In this document: positions 10,301 through 20,078 of the stretch, one piece after another
Position numbering within the stretch: the first letter of the stretch is position 1
Layout of the letters: each line of letters opens with the position of its first letter
Origin: Glandiceps talaboti
Lineage: Eukaryota; Hemichordata; Enteropneusta; Spengelidae
Length of the DNA: 64,000 bases
Direction of reading: 5' to 3'
Assembly: GCF_964340395.1 (NCBI RefSeq)
Contig: NC_135559.1
Coordinates: 23,108,964 to 23,172,963, forward strand
Position numbers and translations under genes: made by a program
The notes under the pieces: model-generated
The model's input: only the letters and a program-made list of their open reading frames with translations
What the model was told of the DNA's origin: nothing
Database searches by the model: none

Positions 10301-13300
10301 ACCCCTGGCTACATGTATATGACATGAAGCTGTAATACATACCATAATGGTTAGGAGTGGGCTACCCCTGGCTACATGTATATGACATGAAGCTGTAATA
10401 CATACCATAATGGTTAGGAGTGGGCTACCCCTGGCTACATGTATATGACATGAAGCTGTAATACATACCATAATGGTTAGGAGTGGGCTACCCCTGGCTA
10501 CATGTATATGACATGAAGCTGTAATACATACCTGGTAGAAGTTCACAGTTTGGAAACATGAGTTTCTGTCCATCCTCAGCTAGTTGTATAAAGTGTTCAG
10601 GTTGTACAGGCAAATCTAATTCAGCAATCAAAATTTTTGCAGCTTTCAATGCCTTCATTCCCATCAATTTAGGTTTAATGGTCCAATCATAAGTTTTACC
10701 ATATTTAGCCACTATTTCTGAATATACAACTGAATACAGCTTTTCTGTATCTGAAAATAATTAGATCAGTGCAACAATCATGTTTAATAAATCATTCCGA
10801 TTGGATGAGAGCTCACAGTAACAGAGGTAAAATGTTAATATACCACAGTAATATCAGAGTCTGGAACAAGTATATGACTTCTAAATGCATTCTTAGTCAT
10901 CAACTGTCATACATAACATCTACACACATAGAGAAATTGTGTCTTAGGGCTGGACCATTTGATATCCTGGGGGGGGGGGCTTGGAAGATTTCGAGAAAAA
11001 AAAAGATGCCAAATGGAGTTGCTTGAAAAAAAATCCGGATATGAATGGGTGATGGAAAAAAAAAGATGGACCACTGCTGCTAGAAAAAAAAAAGTCTTGG
11101 CAGGGAAATGATGCACAATTTTGTGTGTACTGTTCAACCTGCTCGTACCTCTCCAACAGGACACTTGGCAGATCATGACAAACATTTTCAAACACATGTC
11201 AGGGACCAGTCAGTTTCGTTAGCTTGTGGTACATATATATATTTGTTCTTGTCTCTGTTTCTTTCATAAATTTTTTAAATATTACTTCATGTAAGGGTTC
11301 AAACATAACTATACATAAAATTATACATATACATGTATTTTTAATACCTAGCTACCACACTAGTTACAGAACATAGCATGTAAATGTTTGGCTGTTTCAC
11401 AATCAGTGCTTCACTTATCTTACACTTTGGGGCAAAAGTGAACTTGAAGGTTTTGTAATGGTAATATTCATACTATTAGATAGTTTATAAAAGAACTTAA
11501 TCTAAATTGTTCTAGTCTCTTCAGTATGAATTTGTCAGAAGGGATGAATATACTTCCTATTTCGGACACTACATGTATCGACACCACAAATCAAATTCAA
11601 GTTTCTATTGTACACTAGGTATGACCTCCTAAAGTGCTCTAACATACCAGTGACTTTACTATACATGCAATTTCAATGCCCCTATACCAATGTTACAGGC
11701 CCACTTTTATAACATGGAAAACTTATTTAAAAAGTTATATTTACTTTAGCTTTTCGAAGCTTGGCAATATTACCTCAGAGGCTATGAATAACCTAAAAAT
11801 TGCCTAAATAGAAACAAAAAACTCCAGATCTGCCAGGGGGGAAACGCCTTGGACTCCATCACCCCAGAGGCCACTCATTCGTTAAACCAACAATAAGATT
11901 CACCAAAATTGGTAAAAAAAACTCCAAAAGCTACGAGGGGAGACACCCTCGGACCCCCAGAAGAGGTAGACATGTTCCAGTCTCAAATCAAAGTTCTTTC
12001 CTTCACTTCTTACTGTCAAGATGCTATGAAACTTTATTTAAACAAGTCATTGAGAATGACATAGTCCCCGCTATAATTGGGTTTTAAGGAATTATCACTA
12101 CTCTGATCACGCAACAACATTTGTGAACCTAAAACAAACAGACTTAGATATGTTGTGTGTGCTTGTTGGACATGGAATATGCCTCCAATAATAAAGGATT
12201 GGTTGGGTATGGGGGATCATATCACGATGAAAATGGAGTCTGAGTTATGGCTTTGGACATGGAAAACTCACAAACAAAATGGCTGCCAGGCAGCCATATT
12301 GGATCGTATCACGACGAAAATGGATATGCACATGTATGTCATAGAACACTGTCCTAATACCAACTTTAAATGAGATCTGTTCAAGCATGTCTGAGTTATG
12401 GCTTTCGACATGAAAATCGCAAACAAAATGGCTGCCAGGCAGCCATATTGGATCGTATCACAACGAAAATGGATATGCACATGTATGTCATAGAACACTG
12501 TCCTAATACCAACTTTGAATGAGATCTGTTTAAGCATGTCTGAGTTATAGCTTTCGACATGGAAAATTCATAAACAAAATGGCTGGCAGGCATCCATATT
12601 GGATCGTATCACGACGAAAATGGATATACACATGTATGTCATAGAACACTGTCCTAATACCAACTTTAAATGAGATCTGTTCAAGCATGTCTGAGTTATG
12701 ACTTTGGACATGAAAATTCGCAAACAAAATGGCTACCAGGCAGCCATATTGGATCGTATCACTATGAAAATGGATATGCACATGTATGTCATAGAACAAT
12801 GTCCTAATACCAACTTTAAACGAGATCTGTTCAAGCATGTCTGAGTTATGGTTTTGGACATGAAAATTCACAAACAAAATGGCTGCTAGGCGGCCATATT
12901 GGATCGTATCATGACAAAAATGAATATGCACATGTATGTCATAGAACACTGTCCTAATACCAACTTTGAATGAGATCTGTTAAAGCATGTCTGAGTTATG
13001 GCTTTAGACAGGAAAAATTCGCAAACAAAATGGTTGCTAGGCGGCCATATTGGATCGTATCATAAAACAAATTGACGTGCATATGTATGCCATAGTATGT
13101 TGCCCCTGTACCAAGTTTGAAAAAAATCGGTCCAGGCATCTCCAAGCAACAGCTGCGGACGGACGGACGGACGGACGGACGGACGGACAGACGGAACCCA
13201 ATCCATAAGTTCCCGTTCCGGACTTCGTCCGCGGGGACTAAAGATGTTTCAACCTTATGTAGTTGCTTTTTACATGTTAGAGTTGTCGTGTAAAGCTTGC

Positions 13301-14476
13301 AAATTATTGTCTGAAAGTGTCTGTGAATAGCCTAAAAATTGCCTTGAGGAGTAAAAATCCTCGAGAGCTTCTAGGGGGATATTTTTAAAAAAATAAATAG
13401 AAGAACAAAAATTTAAAGAAACAATTAACAACACAAATCTAATTATTGCACTTGGCAAATATCAAATTAAGCAATATGCAACATTAGAGACCACCACCTA
13501 CAAAATATTATAATTGCAATACATGTACATGATCAAATATACATCTCCATAAATCTAATTACCATACATTAAAGACAGAACTGCCCTATATAAAGAGGAT
13601 TATGGCTAATCTATGCAAATGCGGGAAATTCAAACTGCTGTACAGAGCACTAGCTTCTGGGTCTTGTTTTCAGCATTTTTTCTGTGCTCCGAGAAACACA
13701 CAGGTCATGTATCATGTACAAATTGTTTGTGAATGTCGTAGGATGGTAACTTGATACAAAAATTAGTTGAAAATCAGTCTGTTGGTTTCATAGAATGAAA
13801 AAAAAACTTTCGAAATGAGACAAATTCCCCCACAAACAGCTGCTTAGATTGTGTGTCATTCAGGATTTTTCAAATATGCGGCATTTGTATGTGAAAAACC
13901 CAGATATAGGGAATGTTTATATTTTGGTGATTACTTGCCAGTGAGTCATCACAAGTTCTCCACCTCCAAACATACAGTCAGTCATATGCAAAATAGGGTC
14001 CCAGGCGCCGGCAGTTCTCTGTTCAATAGCTTTTGTAGTTCATTAGTTTTATTATGTTATGTAATGCTTCTTTAAGATAGTTTATTAGTTTTGTTATTAT
14101 TTAAATTTCCTTTTATGTTTTGTACCATTATTGGCATTAACAACTCCCCAGGGTTTTGTTACGTGTGCCCAAATAAACATATTTTTCATTTCGATAGTGG
14201 TGGCCCCCTTTCTCATTCCTTCGGTTGTGAAGATGCTGCTCTATTGCAATTTCATGCAATAATGCCCCTTGCCCCATCATTGCCCGATCAGAACATCAAG
14301 TGATGAGTCATGCATGATATGTGTGACTGTGAGCACCTGCACGGCCTTCCTTGATCATGAGCAAAGTTTGCGATGATTGTGTGAAGTACATGATGTTGCT
14401 ACTCACCTAGAAGAACGCCATCCATGTCGAATATGACATGCGAAATATCGCCCCTTTTGGTAAAGTTTTGGGTCAT
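7288..14476 (-). CDS. PUDP: HAD-family phosphatase, pseudouridine-5'-phosphatase-like (4 exons)
   Basis: Joined exons on the minus strand: 14476-14407, 10750-10532, 9010-8772 and 7482-7288 (70, 219, 239 and 195 nt; 240 residues plus TAG). Junction phases are 1, 1 and 0, and each intron has a clean GT donor and AG acceptor. Seen: the nucleophile motif FDMDG at residues 16-20 (Asp17, Asp19), a [11 protein letters not shown] cap region, STGSS at 115-119 (motif II), HGKPAPD at 152-158 (motif III Lys154) and FEDAPNG at 180-186 (motif IV acids). These match the haloacid dehalogenase fold with a C1 cap, and the protein resembles human PUDP/HDHD1 (228 residues) along its whole length. Family role: cytosolic Mg-dependent removal of phosphate from pseudouridine 5'-phosphate or similar small phosphomonoesters. 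The exact substrate is inference. Start chosen as the only ATG shortly before the DxD motif. Odd: three exon ends adjoin tandem arrays made from, or starting at, those ends. The residues after WGLPAYD have no obvious counterpart in the human protein. Confidence 0.93.
7556..8800 (-). repeat. 44/45-bp array amplifying the exon 3 end with its splice donor
   Basis: About 28 copies. On the minus strand each unit reads GTTTGAAGGTGGCACACCTA, AGCCAACAAAT, then a donor GTAAGT and a short CATATCAG tail (TATATCAG in 44-bp forms). The rightmost unit is the authentic end of exon 3 ([11 protein letters not shown]). Every unit therefore repeats both a usable donor (AAT/GTAAGT) and an AG preceding GTTTGAAGG. 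Spacing between the first five donors is exactly 45 bp; further in, 44-bp forms alternate. Flanking sequence (TTTTAGTCAATTTTATGTGA) is itself duplicated at about 7531 and 7673, showing one larger duplication event. Confidence 0.95.
9123..9640. other. Intron 2 spacer with (AAAT)n
   Basis: Intron sequence between exon 3 and the 63-bp array. It contains an (AAAT)n microsatellite at about 9550-9577 and no recognisable exon or transposon protein. Confidence 0.6.
9640..10531 (-). repeat. 63-bp array starting exactly at the exon 2 splice donor
   Basis: Fourteen nearly identical 63-bp units. On the minus strand a unit is GTATGTATTACAGCTTCATG, TCATATACATGTAGCCAGGG, then GTAGCCCACTCCTAACCATT and ATG. 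The first unit begins at the first base of intron 2 (CTACCAG/GTATGT), so each unit repeats the donor hexamer and a TTACAG acceptor-like tail. Because 63 is a multiple of three, a 315-codon open frame crosses the array in another phase. I regard that as an artefact. Only two positions vary visibly (AGCTGTAAT versus AGCTTTAAT). Confidence 0.95.
10751..12041. other. Intron 1, proximal part; homopolymer-rich patch at 10960-11095
   Basis: Intron of the phosphatase gene. At 10970-10979 a G run is followed by four A runs of 8-10 nt in a loosely repeated pattern up to 11095. The rest (11100-12040) is unique-looking AT-rich sequence in which I see no exon. Confidence 0.6.
12042..13240 (-). mobile_element. 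TAGTCCC-type composite interspersed element, full-length-looking copy
   Basis: On the minus strand it begins TAGTCCCCGCGGACGAAGTC, CGGAACGGG, ACTTATGGATTGGGTTCCGT and a (CCGT)n run (13152-13193). It then has about six ~148-bp monomers (AACCAATATGGC-type core, CATAACTCAGACATGCTT, GAGTTGGTATTAGGACAGTG-like segment, CATACATGTGCATATCCATT). It ends with GGTTCACAAATGTTGTTGCG, TGATCAGAGTAGTG, CCCAATTATAGCGGGGACTA and TGTCATTCTCAATGACTTGT. Other copies are at 27992, 36099, 40452, 50478 and 54480. It sits in intron 1 of the phosphatase gene. No protein is encoded, so it is probably non-autonomous. Confidence 0.8.
13241..14406. other. Intron 1, distal part, no feature recognised
   Basis: AT-rich intron sequence without tandem repeats or recognisable exons apart from short chance frames. 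Confidence 0.5.
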
Positions 14477-14539
14477 TTCTATAGTTCTAACTAATCTGAC
14501 ACGCTTGACATTAATGAAATCGTAAAAATCAATGAGATC

Positions 14540-14630
14540 GTGCCTAGAAGTTTGCATCACCTTTGAACCTTAGTCAGGTGACTCGCGGGCGGCAAGTATC
14601 ATGTGACATTGATAACAACACGTGACCTAA
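14540..14630 (-). promoter_or_regulatory. Candidate promoter of the phosphatase gene
   Basis: Directly upstream of the first exon on the minus strand lie an E-box CACGTG within GGTCACGTG (14619-14626), a TCACATGA motif near 14600 and a GC-rich CCGCCCGC box near 14585-14592. No TATA box is evident. Assignment rests on position and motif content only. Confidence 0.35.
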
Positions 14631-14835
14631 TACGTAATCTTAATGTAAGTATCTCATATTCAGGCCTAGTCTGTATTTAGACGCGGATTATATTTTGTCA
14701 TATTCCTAAAAAAAAAACCTTCTGCAATACTTATTTATTTCTTACTAATTACGTACACATTACGTATATAACCCATAACATGCTATACAATAGTACCAGG
14801 AGCCAGAAGAAAACATCTTGCATGTGTAGTCGAGT

Positions 14836-15135
14836 CACAGGGCACCCAGGAACCGTGTGACAAACAAAACAAAACAAAACAAATAAATAAATAAATAATT
14901 AAACTATCAAATAAATGACAAATGAACAAGTAAACGAACGACAAGTATAGGGACAAATAAAATAATTAAATACTCGTGGGGGTATACCTAGATACGTTTT
15001 TTGTACCCATTACTATACAAAAACACTGTTTTTGTATAGTGATGGGTACAAAAAACGTATCTGGTTTATTTTATTATTTATTTGTCCCTATACTTGTCGT
15101 TCGTTTACTTGTCCATTTGTCATTTATTTGATAGT

Positions 15136-15198
<63 letters not shown>

Positions 15199-15323
15199 TT
15201 ATTTATCTATTTATTTATTTGTTTGTTTGTTTTCTTTTGTTTTGTTTTGTTTTGTTTTGTTTTGTTTTGTTTTGTTTTGTTTTGTTTTGTTTTGTTTGTC
15301 ACACGGTTCCTGGGTGCCCTGTG
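14836..15323. mobile_element. Foldback/MITE-like hairpin element
   Basis: The left arm starts CACAGGGCACCCAGGAACCG and the right arm ends CGGTTCCTGGGTGCCCTGTG, its reverse complement. The arms stay complementary for most of their length (ACAAGTATAGGGACAAATAA pairs with TTATTTGTCCCTATACTTGT) up to a centre near 15025 (GTATAGTGATGGGTAC). GTGTAGT occurs a few bases outside the left end and directly outside the right end, a possible target duplication. The right arm carries a (TTTA)n run (about 15136-15200) and a (TTTTG)n run (about 15233-15297) far longer than their partners on the left. Confidence 0.85.
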
Positions 15324-15597
15324 GTGTAGTGGGACCCATTCCAAAATGTTAATAGAGCATGTTACACCTAAAAGAAAAATATTGCCGTTACTTGATTAAT
15401 AGACTACATGTAACTGCTGTTACATGATTAGCTAGCTCTCCAACTGAGACTTTGATTTCGGTTCAATAATGTCTTATTTCCTTGATGTGTTGCAGTATTA
15501 AAATGTTGATCGATGCACATGCTATGTAAACAGTTTTGTAATTGGAATGTACTAGTTCAGTCCCTAATTGTACAGTAAAAACTGACAAATTGGACAG

Positions 15598-15965
15598 AAT
15601 AATAATAATAATAATATTTATTTATTTCTTAAAAAGTTAACGCTTTCCATATAAAAACATCTCAAAGCTCCTTACAATGCTACGACAAAAAGGCAATAAA
15701 AAGGTGTAAAACACAATGGTGGAATCTGGCAGTAATAAAACAGTCATTCAAATAAAAAGGTATGTTTTAAGATTCGACTTAAAAACGCTAATATTCTTAC
15801 TCAAACGGAGTGATAGTGGCAGCCTATTCCACAAATGTGGAGCACATGTCGAAAACGCTCTATCCCCATAAAAAGATGTTTTAACTACAGGTTGGTGAAG
15901 TGTGCGTGCACCTTCAGTGGAGGATCGAAGTGTGCACCCAACAGAGCGTATATGACATTGAATGA
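15598..15965 (-). mobile_element. 3' end of a CR1/L2-like non-LTR retrotransposon
   Basis: Minus-strand frame ending at TGA 15750-15748 reads GDRAFSTCAPHLWNRLPL, then SLRLSKNISVFKSNLKTYLF. This is the characteristic C-terminus of CR1/L2/Rex-type ORF2 (AF-S-AP-LWN-LP, FK-LKT-LF). Downstream are GGAAAGCGTTAACTTTTTAA and a tail AATAAATAAATATTATTATT ending at about 15598, typical of a microsatellite 3' end. The upstream part of the reverse transcriptase is missing: a 5'-truncated insertion. Confidence 0.85.
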
Positions 15966-17430
15966 CACTATAAAATGCAGCCTTGTATATTGTTTTTATT
16001 TCATTTCTTTGAATATACTGTCAAGAGAAAGTAAATGTTTAACTCAAACTAGCCAAGCCACATCATCAAGTTTTGAAGTCACAGAATATTGCATCAAGTG
16101 GTATATCAATACGAATATGTTTATTGGATTTGTTGCATATATTGTGACTCAGTTCGCTACCTCCTTCCCTGCAATACATTCTAGGGTAACTTGAAAAATT
16201 GATTCATGTCAGAGTATTTTATGTATTTATTTATTAATACTTATATGCAAAGTTTAGTGTAAAAATGTTTATTTCTCTCTTTTCTCTATGATAGTGAACT
16301 TGCCAAATATTATTGTTATTTGTTATACATTTAGCAGCTGGTGTTCAACTCGCCATTTCTAGAAAGTAACGATATTTGTCAACCACTTCATTTGTTGCAT
16401 GTTCCTCTCAAGTGACTCTTTATCATTGACATTCTACTTTGGCAGCAGGCTGAGATATACTTTTTTTTCTGTTAATATATAAAATGTTGTATCCATATTT
16501 GTCTTCTATGCTATGTACTAAAATCAGTTGACATAAAATACCGGTAAATATCACTTAGGAACAATGGAAGGATGGTCATATTAAACAAAATATTTTCAGT
16601 AAATTGGAAGGGGAAATTTGAAACATGCAATAACATATATACATATCCATCATATATATTATTATATATATGATATCAGTATACCACATTAGTAAAAGCT
16701 GTGTGATGGAAAAAGCTGATGAATATGACATATATCACTGTGTACAGTGTTGTGATAGTGCACGTCGGAATTGGAGGCCATTTGCTCTAATAAAATATAT
16801 TTTGACATGTTTGTTGAAACTGATTTTTGCACATATCAGAGGAAATGGCTAAGTTGCAGTAATTCTAGTCCTGGATTGGTCCTGGATATGTTCAACTTTG
16901 AAGCTGCTTTCTACACATTTAAGATACTGTTATTTTTTTGGATCAAAAACAACAAGTGCCATTCAACTCTTACATTGATGTATTATTTTGTATGTTCAAT
17001 TTGAAGGATTTCAAAATCAGAAAATTGTTTCTTACATGTACAGTATTAATTTGTTACCAACTTTGGTATTTTTGTTGTTGTTATTGTTGAAAAGCCTGAC
17101 CAACTATCAAAAGGTTAATTTCCCCGTGTGTGAGGAGTCTTGAAGTTAATTTATTTTTCAGGTAATCCCCACCCCCACCCCCACCCCCATGACCATGACC
17201 CACATTTATTTCAGACACCCCCAACACTATGCATATTTTTTCGAGTATCCCCTCAAATCCCCCCCAACAAATTTTTGTGAAAGCAGCCTTATATCATAAA
17301 TTAAAATAAATAAAAAAACGGGGCTTGCTCACAAATATTGAAAATATTAGCGCCGCCTTAGCGCGCCAGAGAAAATGAGAGAATCGGATTCACAAATTAT
17401 GCTGATTTCAGCACCTCGCTATGGGAAGCC
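15966..17430. other. Spacer, no gene recognised
   Basis: AT-rich sequence with short frames only. A C-rich (CCCCCA)n patch lies at about 17167-17190. No exon, RNA gene or transposon protein recognised. Confidence 0.5.
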
Positions 17431-17768
17431 GTTCAGGCCAAAAGTTGTTTTTTTTATTTTTGCTGTAGTATTTTATATTTTTCGTGTTGGGAAGGAAAAA
17501 AAAAAGGTGAAATTTTTTTTTTAATAATTTAAAAAATAAAATAAAAAATTTTTACAAAAAATATATTTTGACTTTCAATTATATATAATCCTTAAAAAAA
17601 TTCTGGTTTGACGAAAAGTAAAACAATATTCTCAAATAAATGAAAACTTATTTCAATTAAAATAATGTGAACATGGAATAAAAGTACATAAACTGTTAAA
17701 ATTAATTTGTAAGTACGAAAAATATAAAATACTACAGCTAAAATAAAAAAATACTTTTGGCCTGAACC
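17431..17768. mobile_element. 338-bp inverted-repeat (MITE-like) element
   Basis: Left end GTTCAGGCCAAAAGTTGTTT and right end ATACTTTTGGCCTGAACC are inverted copies. Pairing continues through TTTTTGCTGTAGTATTTTAT on the left and ATAAAATACTACAGCTAAAA on the right, then a CGTGTT/TACG boundary (arms about 56 bp). The interior is very A/T-rich and non-coding. Confidence 0.8.
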
Positions 17769-18460
17769 AATCTGATTAAAATCTGATGTTAGATAGGCTG
17801 GTTTTCCTGTATATACCTTTATTCCATCGTTATTGCGTCTTTTACGTTAGTTTTTTTTTCCTGGGCGAACGGTATTTGGCAAATAACATATACTTACGTC
17901 ACCTGTCACCAATCTCGCATTCTGATTGGTCGAGAGCCCTGCAGATACACAGGCGTATTTTTCACCAACAGCCGTTTTTTGCTTGTTGTATCACGTGGTC
18001 ACTGCACGTCCCCTTGTAAACAAATCTAGCAGACAACTAGAGATCGAGCTATAACCAGCATTTCCGGCCCAATGCCAAATTTGTTGTCAATCGAACAAAA
18101 TATCACCGTTGTATACACAAGTCTTTGAACTGTACTTTTCATGTCACAGGGAAATAGTCAAAAATTCCACACACAACCGTGAAAGTCCAGTGATGGCCTC
18201 CGGCTCTCCGTTATACCAGAAAAATTACCTCTCGCAGCAAGATATGGAACGGTATTTGGCAAATAACATATACTTATGTATGCAACACATGTATCCTGCT
18301 CTTTGCACTTCTCGAAGATGTCGGGCAGACACGCTGTCCCAAAGTGTATATTCATTGTACATGGCACCTCGTAGGGAAAATATATTTTTAAAGAGCAAAA
18401 AAAATGTAACCAAACAAAAAACTAATTTCAGAACTGTAAAGAGATAACATAAAAACAATA
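17769..18460 (+). other. Promoter-like stretch and unassigned 84-codon frame
   Basis: GATTGGTCGAGAG (inverted CCAAT box) lies at about 17926, and an ATG-initiated frame of 84 residues runs 18193-18447 (starts MASGSPLYQKNYLSQQDM). A 32-bp segment, GAACGGTATTTGGCAAATAA plus CATATACTTA, occurs both at about 17868 and inside the frame at about 18247. I do not recognise the protein. It may be the first exon of an unknown gene or a chance frame. Confidence 0.25.
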
Positions 18461-19676
18461 ACAAAAACAACAATTAGTAAACAGATATGGTCCATGTGTG
18501 ATTCAACATCCGAATTGCGTGCTCAGTGTCACCCTCATTAACATGTCAATGAAATAACTTTTGTAGAGTATTGGTAATAATCACGTGACAACATTAACAC
18601 CTTCCAGTCGAAAGACATTCGTTCCGGAGAGTGATAGTAGTTACTACTGAGCTGCAGAACGACAAGGTAACTTTTCTTGCTTGTGATAAAATAACTTTTA
18701 TATATACAAAAATAGACGTGTGTGGTGTTTCTCATACTACTCGATACATTCGCCAAGTCACCAAATGCGAAAAAAATACCTTGCTTTTTCATGTTTTTAC
18801 AAAAAAAAAGTTTCGTGTTGGCTCAGACCACGAGACACGTTTTTCGCTGTCACAATTTACATGAAATCATGGAAGTATGTTATACTTCCATGATGAGATT
18901 AAACAAAATGCCCTAAAATTAGTTATCTAGTTTCATTTGATCACCGTTGACTCTTTTTCACCACAACACTGACTAAAATTGACGTGAATATTAGGTATGT
19001 TCATTTATAATTTGTTTTGGAAATGTGATAGCGACTTCGAATTCGTCATGAGTTCGACAGGTAAAACATACGTACACCTGTCGGAGGTATTCGGAAAATA
19101 CTCAGTGGCGGTAATGACATATATTTGCATATTCATGAATCTCATCACGATTAGGCCAAACAAATAATTGTTTGATTCCTTTTACTATCAGACCACTAAT
19201 TTTTAGTGTTCTGAGGTTTACCCGACCCCAGCCCGTTTTTCACTGCTGACTCTAAACATTTACGTTTTCGAGAAAATAAATATAATAGTAAAAATTGTGA
19301 AGTCTCACGAGAAATAGTGGATGTGGATATACTGACATCACATGTAAACTGTTCTTCCAATCTATAATGGCTATACATCTGATAGGAAGACACAGAAACG
19401 AAAGTGTTCACCAGCCGTGTTTTGGGTCCTTTCAACTCGCTGTAACTTTCACAAGTTTTTAGATACAATAAACGCGAAAATCTCGACTGACATTTCCTCC
19501 GTGATATTTTTATCAATTTTGGAATTATTGAAAGGAATGACGATTTTCTGACGCATATTTGACACTTATGTTGTAAATTTCGCCCGGTTTTTCGCTCAAA
19601 ATTTACAAAATAGATGGAATCTTGTTTTTTAAATGGCTGTCATAAGAAAAGGACAACAACCAAATGTTTTCTTGAT

Positions 19677-19678
<2 letters not shown>
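18461..19678. other. Spacer, no gene recognised
   Basis: No exon, RNA gene or transposon protein was recognised. Short frames on both strands have no family features. A 12-bp palindromic ATACTTCCATGA/TCATGGAAGTAT pair lies around 18870-18895. Confidence 0.45.

Positions 19679-19760
<82 letters not shown>
19679..19760. repeat. (GA)n microsatellite
   Basis: An uninterrupted GA run of about 80 bp. Confidence 0.98.
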
Positions 19761-19761
<1 letters not shown>

Positions 19762-19949
19762 TGTGATTTGACCCAAGTTTGAAAGTAAACTCGTTTGACA
19801 ATCGATGTGACAAGGCGACATGTGTAACACTTTTAATCATTTATTTATTTATGTCTACACAGATGTTTTTTATGAAGATAGTCAACTTTTTTCGGAGATT
19901 TAGAAAACAGAAGAGTAAGTATCATGCTGCACAATATGTAACTCATTTT

Positions 19950-20006
19950 TAGAATTAGAACAACTGAACTTCTTAGGGTCATTAGTGCTATAGAAATGGA
20001 AAAGTA

Positions 20007-20076
<70 letters not shown>

Positions 20077-20078
20077 AC
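19950..20078 (+). repeat. AGCACAACTGAACTG family fragment with (TCTG)n
   Basis: Contains AGAACAACTGAACTTCTTAG, ATTAGTGCTATAGAAATGG and a (TCTG)n run (20008-20075), the same order of landmarks as at 1620. Confidence 0.75.

Noticed and set aside
9626-10573. 315-codon open frame on the minus strand made of 15 copies of a 21-residue block
   Set aside because: It exists because the 63-bp repeat is a multiple of three and lacks a stop in that phase. It lies in intron 2 and is out of phase with exon 2.
12268-12949. Overlapping frames rich in [19 protein letters not shown] on the minus strand, and similar ones at 36.3-36.9, 40.7-41.3 and 50.5-50.9 kb
   Set aside because: They are translations of the ~148-bp monomers of the TAGTCCC element, drift between frames and follow the repeat period rather than codon structure.
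15032-15399. Frames with runs of FIYL and FVLFC
   Set aside because: Translations of (TTTA)n and (TTTTG)n microsatellites in the foldback element.
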